Of a DNA stretch of 64,000 nucleotides, positions 23,061 to 32,179 are shown one piece after another (the first letter of the stretch is position 1; each line of letters starts with the position of its first letter). The DNA is from Steromphala cineraria (lineage: Eukaryota; Mollusca; Gastropoda; Trochida; Trochidae): contig OU744723.1 of NCBI GenBank assembly GCA_916613615.1, positions 27,984,710 to 28,048,709 on the forward strand, read 5' to 3'. The position numbers were made by a program, and so were the translations under genes. The notes beneath the pieces are model-generated. The model ran no database searches, had not been told where the DNA came from, and saw nothing but the letters and a program-made list of their open reading frames with translations.

Positions 23061-23924
23061 GTGACATGGCGTGGTACCTGAAAGAGATAGAAAGATATTA
23101 TTGTGTATGGGAAATTATATTGAGGTAAAAAGTATTTGAAATGGAATTTTTAATTGTGATAAAATAAAATTGTAGTTGAATAATTGTGATTGAATTGTAT
23201 TTATAGTTAATTGCAATTACTGATGTTATATATTTAAATTTATTGATAAGTGAATGAATGGAGTAATACTTATCTTTTTGGCTTGATATACTTAGTTCGT
23301 TATTTGTCGTTGTTTCCAGCGTTGTTATCTTCGCAATGTGCGTTTTTCTTTCTTGAAGGTCGTCTGATTGATATTGTACCTATGCAAAGTGCAGGGGGTA
23401 GTCACACCATACACTTAAGGTAGAATACCTGTCCTCCCCACTGAACCCGGTTCAGAACCAGGCAGTGAGGGTTTTGAGGTTTGGTACTGAGAAAATTACC
23501 AGTTATACTTTAGTAAAGCGCCGGGGGGAGCCACACCGTGCCGTTTTAATTAAGAGTTTTAACCATTTTGCCCTGTGCCCAAGTCCTACCAGTTATCCCA
23601 AATATAGGAGTAGTAAATATTATTTTAGGTGATGGGTAGAAATCTCCCGTTGGGAGACTACATTCCTGTTTGTATAGGCTTGCGCGAGTGGTCCCGAGAT
23701 AATGTATCTCGTGAACCCATCTCACCAACCAGCTCTGGTCGCAGGTCGCCATGACCACACTTACCAGTCGAAGGAGGTTTACGAGATCAGTCTCGCTTGT
23801 GTAGGGTCCTTCTTGGAGTTTTACCCGTGGGGTGGTTGCTAGGGTTTGGTGACCCTTAAATTGGGTAGGGGATCTGGGATGGGTAGGTAATGGTTAGGAG
23901 TTTGGGTGTAAGGCTAGGTGGTTA
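23061..23924. other. Probable LINE untranslated sequence, unresolved
   Basis: The stretch lies between an ORF1 start and the C-terminus of another I-like ORF2, both on the - strand, so it may hold a 5' UTR of one and the 3' UTR of the other. 23380-23880 is GC-richer than its neighbours. No domain was found in the 70-codon frame at 23546-23758 (-). Confidence 0.4.
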
Positions 23925-25105
23925 TTAGTTATAATGTTTTATGTAATTTAGTTTGTAGTAGGAATACTGAAAGGTACTGGTAATTTTGGTATTGGCTAAC
24001 AGTTCTTGTGGGGGGTTAGCGCTTACATTTTCCAGGAGTTGTCCACTGTGTTTTTGGTATTTACCACATTGAAACAGAATGTGATGTATGATGTCTTCGA
24101 CATTACATTGATTGCATAGATTATTTGGTGCTTTCCCTATTTTGTGGAGATAAACCCCGTTGCAAACGTTATTGAGTCTAAGTCTAGTTATGGCTACATC
24201 CATCCTTCTAAAGTTGTGGAAGTTTTTAACCTTTGTAAGTTTTGTAGGTTGTACTTGATAGTATTGGGTTTGTGTTGTATTCATCCGTTGTAATTGATTT
24301 AACAATGCTTTTATGTTTTATGTTGACATTATTGCTGTGGGTTAGACCTGCTTTTGCTGCTCGGTCGGCTCTTTCATTGCCTGTTAGGCATATGTGGGAA
24401 GGCACCCATATAAATCTAACATCGTTGTTATCCTGAGTTAGATAATTATACCCCTGGTAAATTTGATGTAGAAGTTCATGACTAATTTCCCCCTGTTGTT
24501 TTGTATAGCTTGCAGTGAGCTGAGTGGATCTGTAAATATAGCTATATGTCTGTGTTTGTATCCTTTGCTGATAATGAGAGCTTGTCAAATAGCTACAAGT
24601 TCAGCTGTGAAGATAGGGGTTTTGTCTTGTAGTTTAAGGGATATATCTTCATCACCTGTGTGAGTGAAGGCTATCCCAGAGCCTACTCTTCCTTTTTCAT
24701 CTTTAGAACCGTCAGTAAAGATTTAAATGTAATCAATTTGATTGTAGTTTTGTTCTATATAGACTTGAGTGTTACTGAGGTCACTAGGTGTCTATGAGGT
24801 CTTTCAATTTGATATCAACTTGGATATCGGGGATGTCTGGAGGTTTTAGGATATGCTTGGTAGGCCTATATGGGTCAGAAATAACGTCTATTGTATCAAG
24901 GTCATATATGTCTATGTGTTTTCATGGTAACACCAAATGGTGTTGGTATTTTGTTTACTCTTTTAGTATTTTTTTGCTTTTTTTCGTGTGATAATATTTT
25001 GTAAACATGAATATAAACATCAGGAGGAACATTGCTTACAGTGTTGAACCCAAAGGCTTGATTGACATGTTTTGTTTCCCCCTGCAGATCTCCACGTTCT
25101 TGCAC
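23925..25105 (-). pseudogene. I-like LINE ORF2 C-terminal half: RNase H and zinc knuckle
   Basis: On the - strand: a connection region (DTIDVISDPYRPTKHILKPP), then RNase H with IFTDGSKDEKG (Asp1), PIFTAELVAI (Glu), AIFTDPLSSLQAI (Asp2) and FIWVPSHICLTGNERADRAA (His and last Asp). The C-terminal part follows after a frameshift near 24240 and ends with CNQC-x7-H-x4-C and a TAG-proximal tail at 23925. RNase H removes the RNA strand after target-primed synthesis. Two in-frame stops and at least one frameshift make it a pseudogene. Whether it belongs to the same copy as the ORF1 at 20390-23060 is unclear; the order argues for a separate copy lying upstream of it. Confidence 0.82.
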
Positions 25106-25264
25106 AACTCTTTCATTGGCTGCGTTACTACAGGACGACCCACGTCAGTGTTGTTGCAATACAGTTTATCTCCACTTGCACAGCCTTGTCGGCTTACCAT
25201 TGGTCAAAACCGGTCACGTGCCGTAGGTATATTTAGCTATGTTAAACTGGGCCACGCGCTTCCC

Positions 25265-26450
25265 TAGTAGGTAGGTAGGTGGATTTAAGGGCGACGTTGG
25301 ATTAAAAGATTAGATAATATCATATTTGCCTGTGTTTTTGACAAAATCTAAAAGTGACCTTTGAACTTCGCCAAACATCAAGTTTTCTCCTAATATGGAT
25401 CTAATTTAGAAGACGTTTGATTTTGAGATAACAACATCTCTGAGGTCCTGGCGTTGCTCGTTATGACCTTACTTTCTAAGAGAAAATGAAAGATCCGCTA
25501 ACCGCAATGACCAAGCCTCAGACGAGTAAGAATAACTTCTTCTCTTCGATTTTGTCGACGGATCTTGGTATGCTTTTCAATGTTGGACATGAACTGTACA
25601 TTTGTACAGTGCTGCCATTATCACAGTCACTTTGCCACTTGTCAACAATTGCCTTATTTATGTTTGAATAGATGTCTTTGGGGATGGGGCAGATATCTTC
25701 AATGTTACTTTGAAGTTTTGTTAATGAAGACTTTGCAAGATGATCAACTTTTTCGTTACCAGCTAGACCAACATGAGCAGGAACCCATATGAAATCACAG
25801 CTGGTATATGCTTCATTTAAAATTGTGACCAGATACAATATGTCATACAAAATGTCACTGCGTTCTCCATATACACCTGATTGAATAGCTTGAACTGCTG
25901 CCAAAGAGTCTGTAAAAACAATTGATTCATGGCTATGTTGTTTCACCCAAAACTAGAGCTTTATAAATAGCAGTTAATTCTGCAGCAATTACTGAAATAT
26001 GATCTTTGAGTCTGAACGATTCTTCTACTTCCAAGGATGGTATGTAGAAAGCTCCGTCAACGTGCCCTGTAGTAGGATCTTTAGAGGCATCTGTATAGAT
26101 ATGGGTGAAACCATGATATTTTGTGCTTATAAAGTCCTCTGCTATATAGCTTTGATGATGTTAGGACTGATTTGTTTATTTACAACTGAGGCCAAATCTA
26201 TATTACTTGATATTTGGGTTAGGCACCATGGAGCTGATTTTGAGAGGCTGCAAGGGGAATATAGTTTGAAATCCTGAATGTTGCACTGGTGTGCAAGATG
26301 GAGAGCTGTTAACCCAAAGGGTAATTAACCATGACTCCAGTCACAGATGGCATACTCAGTGCAGTCACTTAGCACATCTCTAGCCGAGTGATAATCAGAA
26401 GAAGATGCTAATGAAAGATAAGTCTTAAGGGAAGATTTTTGGCGGCAGTA
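25265..26450 (-). pseudogene. I-like LINE ORF2: connection, RNase H and C-terminal tail
   Basis: Reading down the - strand: RQKSSLKTYLSLASSSSDYH and SARDVLSDCTEYAI, then SAPWCLTQISSNIDLASVV, then RNase H with IYTDASKDPTTGHVDGAFY (Asp1), VIAAELTAIYKAL (Glu), a frameshift, SIVFTDSLAAVQAIQSG (Asp2) and FIWVPAHVGLAGNEKVDHLA (His, last Asp). A C-terminal tail with CRLRLGHCGL and GEVQRSLLDFVKN is damaged by stops. All four RNase H acids can be located, but frameshifts and stops prevent expression. Confidence 0.83.
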
Positions 26451-27369
26451 CTTAAAGATGCTATATCATACAATATTTTTTAAAGTATTTTTAATGTATA
26501 CGTTGTATTTTTAGAAAAATTTAGCGACCAACCTTGAGAAAATCGGACCAAAATTCATTAAAAAGGAGATAATTTACCAAAAAATACCGAAACGGCAGTC
26601 GACATAAGGGCGAATCAAGTGTGGCCATTTCACAACTTCCGGTTTCTAAATGTACGCTTGAAAACCGTCTTTGTCGCCCTCAATTAGATTTTATTTTATT
26701 TTTCTCCGAATTAGGTATTCGTTTCTGTCAATGTTGATACCCATCGAACGCAATTACGGTAGTTAAAGGGGCAGTAGCACGTTTTTTGATAATTTTATAT
26801 TTAAATATTTCACTTATATTGCAAGTAAATGCTAAATGTATTATATTGACAGTGTCAAAAATCTCATTACACAAGCCAATCACCAATAGTCAGAGGACAA
26901 AGTATGAGGATTCACATAAAATCCATTGGCGGCCATTTTTTTTGAACACCTTTAATTCATTTTGTGTAAGAAAAAGGTGTCGCATGGCTAAACTTTACGT
27001 TATATAGTCGAATTATTACTGCTTCATTTAGTTTAAATACATTGTCTTTCAATTGGAACCATTTATTTTCATTTTTCTGACATCACCTTATATTCCCCCT
27101 AAAAACGTGCTACTGCCCCTTTAAGACACGGTGTATATCCTACAAGCATAATGATTACGTCACCGAAAGCGGGTTCGTTAAATGACATGCCCTTTCTAGG
27201 GGGCGTACTGTGCTTTGAGCGTCGAAATAAGTATGTTATTGTTGATTAAACAATCTTAATATGATATCAAAATTTCGACGAAAGATTTTTCTACAAAGTG
27301 ATGTATTTCATTTCTCAATAGCTAAGTTTCATCCTGAACCGCTTGCAAGTATGATACAGCATCTTTAAG
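26451..27369. mobile_element. Non-autonomous DNA element with 21-bp TIRs, inserted in the LINE
   Basis: Left end CTTAAAGATGCTATATCATAC at 26451 matches the reverse complement of 27349-27369 with one mismatch. The LINE sequence stops at ...AEQPL on one side and resumes with YCRQKSSLKTYLS on the other. The apparent ORF tail after AEQPL (KDAVSYLQAVQDET) is the TIR read in frame. A second element (26767-27120) sits inside it; without that, the element is about 560 bp. It has no coding capacity. Confidence 0.78.
26767..27120 (+). mobile_element. TTAA-flanked MITE, copy 1
   Basis: The ends AGGGGCAGTAGCACGTTTTT and its reverse complement are immediately flanked by TTAA on both sides (26763-26766 and 27121-27124). 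A second copy in the opposite orientation lies at 46777-47132 and shares inner words such as GGCGGCCATTTTTTTTGAAC in complement. TTAA duplication is typical of piggyBac and Kolobok transposases, so one of these probably moved it. No ORF. Confidence 0.9.
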
Positions 27370-27817
27370 AGGTTGCTCTGCACATTCTACTTGCATTGCA
27401 GCTATGGGAGTAGAAGGGAATGCCCATGTAGTTATTCTTAAAGCCTTTGACTGTACTCGATCAAGTTTAGTTAAATGGGATTTTGCTGCATGAATAAAGA
27501 CTTGACTGGCATAATCTAGTCTTGAGAGAATAAGTGCTTTATAGAGCAGTAGCAAAGAAGACTTATCAGCACCCCATTTTGTTGCTGAGACACACTTCAA
27601 AAGGTTTAAAGCCTTTGAACACTTTCCTGATAGGTAGGTGATATGGCGAGCCCAAGTTAGCTTACTATCGAAGTAAACTCCTAGAAATTTAAAATCAGGG
27701 ACAAAGTTGATTCGTCGACTTCCAATATGAAGTAACAAATTGGGATCTAGTTTGCGCCTAGTAAAATTCATTGTCACAGACTTTGCTATAGATATCCTAA
27801 ATTCCCAGCGTCTAGTT
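27322..27817 (-). pseudogene. I-like LINE ORF2 thumb fragment
   Basis: The - frame contains RRWEFRISIAKSVTMNFTRR, FKFLGVYFDSKLTWARHI, LLLLYKALILSRLDYASQVF and LRITTWAFPSTPIAAMQVEC, the usual post-RT region of I- and Jockey-type LINEs. It begins at the right edge of the 27818 element and ends where the 26451-27369 element begins. The ATG upstream of RRWEF lies in the inserted element and is not the true start. Confidence 0.82.
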
Positions 27818-29586
27818 GTCCCCCGCCGCAACGCGGAACAGGGGACTATGAATTCAGCGGTGTCTGTCCGTACGTCCGTACGTCTGTACGTCCGTCTGAC
27901 TTTATTTTCAAGATCACCACGGCACTTTGACCAATTTTGAAACTATTGTTTAGGCGATATCTCATGAACCTTTCACAAAAAGTCTTTATATTTGGGCACA
28001 ACTTACGTTGGGAGATTACGCAGACACCAGTCACTTTGGGCGACCTTGACCTTTATTTTCAGGGTCACCATGGCACTTTGACCTATTTTGAAACTCTTGT
28101 TAACGCAATATCTAATGAATCGTTGAACCAAATGTCTTCAAATTTGGCCACAGCCTACATTGGGGGATTATGCAGACACCAGTCATGTGTGACCTTAACT
28201 TTATTTTCAAGGTCACCACGGCACTTTGATCCATTTTGAAACTGTTGTTAAGGCGAACCTTTTCACAAAAATAGAGTCATTGGCTCTGTAGTTCATCAGG
28301 CTTCATTATCAATTATGCTGTAGAGTGTGGCCAATGTGGTTCCTCCTTTGTAGGGGCCCGATGTCACCAATCATAAAATCAAGTATATAGGCGTCAAGTT
28401 TCAGTTTTCTAGGCCTGATACTTCAGGAGTAGAAGATGAAAATAGATTTTAAGGACGTTCCTGTTGCCTTTATTGCAATTTATAATCCTCACTAGCCAGG
28501 GAGTCTGTACACAAAGTTTCAGCTTTCCAGGCCTTATGCTTCTGGAAAAGAAGATGAAAATAGATTTTTATGGTGTGGCCCCTGTGGCCCTTATTAGGGG
28601 TCACATGACCACCAAAGCTACATACAATTTATAATCCTCACTAGTCAAGGAGTCTGTACACAAAGTTTCAGATTTCTAGGCAACATGGTTCTGGAGAAGA
28701 AGATGAAAATAGGTTTTTAGGGCGTGGCCCCTATGGCCCTTATTAGGGGTCACAGGGCCACCAAAGCTACAATTTATAATCCTCACTTGCCAGGGAGTCT
28801 GTACACAAAGTTTCAGCTTTCCAGGCCTTATGCTTCTGGAGAAGAAGTTGAAAATAGATTTTTATGGTGTGGCCCCTGTGACCCTTATTAGGGGTCACAG
28901 GGCCACCAAAGCTACAATTTATAATCCTCACTAGTCAATGAGTCTGTACACAAAGTTTCAGCTTTCTAAGCCTTATCATTCTGGAGAAGAAGTCGAAATT
29001 CCACAAAGTTTACTACGGACGGATGGACGGACGGACGGACGGACGCCGGACACCACGCCATGCCATAAGCCCATCGGGCCTTACAGGCCAGATGAGCTAA
29101 AAAGTCTTCATATTTGGGCACAATTTACGTTGGGGGATTACGCAGACACCAGTCACTTTGGGTGACCATGACCTTTATTTTCAAGGTTACCACTTCACTT
29201 TTAACACTTTTGAAACACCTTATGTCTTATGAAACTCTGCACCTAATTTCATGAAAATTGAAATGTGGTCACAGCCTACATAGGAAGGTTACGCAGACAC
29301 CACTCAGTTTTGGTGACCTTGACCTTAACTTCAAGGTCACCATGGCACTTTTGCCACTTTTGATATTCTTGTTCAAGCAATATCTCTAGAACTGCTGCAC
29401 CAAATGTCTTCAAATTTGGTCACAGCTTACATCAGACGACAGTCAGTTTTGCTGACCGTGACTTTAGTTTCAAGGTCATCACTCTTGTTAAAGCCATATC
29501 CCTTGAACCATTGCACTCAATGTCAATGGGAATAATACATTTGCTAAATGTGACAACTATTTGGAAATATTTCAACGGCGGGGGAC
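27818..29586. mobile_element. Hairpin-ended element with 11-bp perfect TIRs and 130-150-bp tandem repeats
   Basis: GTCCCCCGCCG at 27818-27828 is mirrored by CGGCGGGGGAC at 29576-29586. The left tip also folds on itself (GTCCCC...GGGGAC at 27818-27846) and is followed by CCGTACGTCCGTACGTCTGT microsatellite-like DNA. Repeated units contain TTTATTTTCAAGGTCACCA, GGCACTTTGACC, TTCAAATTTGG and GCAGACACCAGTCA at about 27895, 28045, 28190, 29100, 29230, 29310 and 29440. It splits the I-like LINE between RT and thumb. An inner element (28271-29100) interrupts it. Confidence 0.78.
28271..29100. mobile_element. Inner hairpin-ended element with about 115-bp tandem repeats and (GGAC)n
   Basis: Neighbouring units of the host element keep the uninterrupted phrase CCTTTCACAAAAAGTCTT (27972 region). 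Here it is split into TTTCACAAAA (28261-28270) and AAAGTCTTCA (29101), which dates the insertion and fixes its limits. The right end has GGACGGAC repeats at 29014-29045, then a terminal stem-loop (GCCCATCGGGCC / GGCCAGATGAGC, about 29069-29098). The left end has a related GTAGTTCATCAGGC. Four units carry AGTCTGTACACAAAGTTTCA about every 115-190 bp. No ORF. Confidence 0.8.
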
Positions 29587-29870
29587 ATTGCCAGGTTAGT
29601 TGCAAACACTTGTCCTAATTGAATGGAACAACGAACGAATTCCAGATTTCCAAAACGTCTCCAAAACGCTCCATCATCAGCAAATTGAGAGGCATCAATA
29701 TTCACAGGTAATGAATCAAACCTATCATTAATCATAATGTTAAAAAGAAGCGGACTTATAACACTTCCTTGGGGAGTTCCATTTTCAAATATATGTACTC
29801 CAGATAGTTCTTGTCCTATACGAACTCGAATACTTCTATGAGAGAGGAAGGAGCTTCCCTAGTAACAGGT
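29544..29870 (-). pseudogene. I-like LINE RT fragment (motifs B and C)
   Basis: On the - strand: RSIRVRIGQELSGVHIFENG, TPQGSVISPLLFNIMINDRF, then SQFADDGAFW with the catalytic Asp pair. The sequence runs into the terminal GTCCCCC of the inserted element at 29586. Upstream of about 29870 similarity to RT ends, so the LINE was 5'-truncated at this point. Confidence 0.82.
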
Positions 29871-30452
29871 GTCAAGAGTTATCTCCCTTGCTCTTTGTTC
29901 AGTAAACAAAGGCTATGCGTACGCTCGATTGCTGTAACGTCATGTGTGCTTGTTGAATTACACTGTACATGCTAAAGTCATCTATATGTAATAACTTTAC
30001 TGGTATAAGTAAAATGATACTCAAATAAAAGATTGCTACCGCTTAAAAACATTACCAAGTAATACAACTTCACAAAGGCATGTTGCATGCTCACTTGCAG
30101 CCAGGTTGTCTATCAGCCAGCTCAAGATTCAAATTATGCAAACAGAAAGCCGATCTATGCATGAACATTGATCAGTTAAGTTAAAAGTCATCGCTTCCTC
30201 TTTATTGAACTCTCAAACCAACCTGTACATTCTGCTGTGATGCCTGTCTTATCTAAAACTTGGACACTATAAAACTCAGTCGTCCCTACCCGACAGTCCA
30301 CCATGACAGTAACAGGGGATTCTAGAGCCGCTTCCAACCTCCAAGACAGGGCGCCTTCCCTACGATTGTCTCTCCGGTAGTTGCCCTGCCGTCAGTAGCA
30401 GGGGCATTGTTACACGGATTTCGTGTATCAATCGAAATGACGTCATGGATAA

Positions 30453-30498
30453 CCTCGAACCAAATGCTTAGTTTGCAAACTAAGGAATCAGTTCGAGG
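30453..30498. repeat. 46-bp palindrome
   Basis: CCTCGAAC and GTTCGAGG frame a perfect 18-bp inner palindrome CTTAGTTTGCAAACTAAG, with short unpaired bulges between. Confidence 0.75.
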
Positions 30499-31053
30499 GT
30501 TTACTTTAAACGTTAAGCGTATGAATATGACATTAAGTTGTGTTTATCGGTTGAAACGTGATAATTCATGATATTTGTAATTGGTTGACAAATAGGATAT
30601 GTTTAGATAATTCAAAGGACACTTCAAAATATAAGATAAAAAATGGCCCGCCGAACTCTTTCTTGAGTCGTTGTTCGGAGTTGCAGTGTGAATCCTACGA
30701 GTTTGGAGCTTGCACTTTTGAGCGCGACAGCGTTCGCTGGTTGCACGCGCGGTGTGGGAGCTTTTCCACCTGGAAAGCTTCTGATGGCAGCGATTAAACA
30801 ATCAAAATTTAGGAATGCCCCCATTGCTCGGTATTTTGATTTTTTTTTTTATCCGAATTTTCCGTCTAGTACCGTGCGCTTCGCTCCGGTACCAGACTAT
30901 ACTTTTGATTATAAACACGATGGTATGCAATATTATATTTGTAAATACCGAAATAAAAGAGTAACATTGATTTGATCAGACGCCATTTTGGCCAATGTCA
31001 TCTTTTAAGCCAGATTTAAAGCATTAAGAAAGGGTGCTCGTCGAGATAAATTC

Positions 31054-31156
31054 GTTACCATGTGTCCGAGAGTTTGATATGGAGATTCGTTCTCGTTTGA
31101 TATTTAACTCGGACACATGATAAATCTCCATATCAAACTCGCGAACACATGGTAAC
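31054..31156. repeat. 103-bp fold-back with 34-bp arms
   Basis: Left arm GTTACCATGTGTCCGAGAGT, extending through TTGATATGGAGATT, is complementary to the right arm at 31123-31156 with two to three mismatches. The centre contains a further partial copy (CTCGGACACATGA). Confidence 0.85.
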
Positions 31157-32035
31157 TTATAATGACGCATGACTGCTGCCCTGATCTGCCAGCACGTCCA
31201 ATCTGCTGTATGTAACCTGTAATTATTAAGGATCATTATTAAAATGTGTGTAGTGTTATGTTTTACATGTAGACACAGAGAAAAAGACAATCACCTCTTT
31301 AGTTTATTTGACTTTAGGTTTTGTTTATTTACTACTTTCAGGATATACAGTTACAAAATATCGTTTGTTTTAGCGTACTGCCTGCAAGTCATATTAGTCA
31401 GCACATTTACAAATATGTTTTTTGGGCAATATTGATACAGTTCAGCTTGATGGAGCCAGTGGTTTCAGCTGAAATGCAAAAGACAAACTTTCTCTTTATA
31501 TGGGAACAATAATGCAAAAATAATGTCATTAGCATTTGTAGATCATCAACCTTTGCATAATTGTGTGGTCAAAGGTTGACGTTAATGGATTAAACAAATT
31601 CCTCAACAATGTTTTTAGAGTTCTTTTTGTTTTATCTACATGACAGGTGATGTGTGACTTTTAAATAGCATATAATTTGAAGAATGCCTTTTCAAAAACC
31701 AAAAAATGAATTAGAATAAACCAAAGCTTGAAACTTTCAAATTTTAATTTTTCAATCTTACATCTGCTGAAGCCTGGAAGACAGATCATGACATAATATT
31801 TTTGACCATGTGAGGCGAAAAAGTTTACAGGACAAAATATGATCAGCTTCCAATCAGACACTTTAGACTATATTAGCTGAAATACCAAATAATATTTATA
31901 CGAATAATTTCATTTTCATTCAGACTAACTTTTGAAAAAAAATAAAATGTATTAACAGCCATTCTTAAACCTTCATAACATTTCATTAAAGGAACTTGAA
32001 TTGATTTACAAAAGTATGCCAAAAGTTTTACTATC

Positions 32036-32179
32036 AATTCTGTTAAGTGGTCCAATGTTGGTTATCCTCCGAACATGCTTCAAATCAGCTCCCTTGCCTA
32101 ATGCAATTGTCGCAAGGACAATTTTCAAAGGGCTCTCTGGTGGGTCCTTGAATAGGTTTTGAAGGACTGTTGACTTGAT
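32036..32179 (-). pseudogene. RecQ-helicase-like exon fragment
   Basis: On the - strand an acceptor TTTGATTTCAG is followed from 32179 by a frame reading LQNLFKDPPESPLKIVLATI, then ALGKGADLKHVRRITNIGP. This resembles motif V of RecQ-family helicases (VLATIAFGMG-D---VR-VIH-GP pattern) in the second RecA-like domain. The expected continuation with the arginine-finger motif VI is absent and the frame ends at TAA soon after. It is either one exon of a larger gene outside my recognition or, more likely, a stray copy. RecQ-like helicases are also carried by some DNA transposons, so a mobile origin is possible. Confidence 0.5.

Larger units (their letters stand above)
25262..29870 (-). mobile_element. 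Second I-like LINE, split into three blocks by nested insertions
   Basis: On the - strand the blocks run collinearly: RT motifs B and C (29870-29587), thumb (27817-27370), then connection, RNase H and C-terminus (26450-25265). The gap at 26451-27369 is an element with 21-bp inverted ends. The gap at 27818-29586 is an element with 11-bp inverted ends. The 5' end is truncated just before motif B. The 3' end is near a short GTAG run at 25262-25280. It is the best-dated object in the window because both interruptions are themselves interrupted. Confidence 0.85.
29871..32035. other. No gene recognised; contains two fold-backs
   Basis: Mixed composition. 30240-30440 and 30640-30790 are GC-richer but carry no domain that I recognise. 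Palindromes at 30453-30498 and 31054-31156 are listed separately. A T-run at 30839-30852 is also present. Confidence 0.5.

Noticed and set aside
25007..25267. 86-residue gene on + strand
   Set aside because: Overlaps the - strand LINE sequence and has no recognisable domain.
27322..27369. LINE protein tail KDAVSYLQAVQDET
   Set aside because: It is the terminal inverted repeat of the inserted 26451-27369 element read in frame, not LINE sequence.
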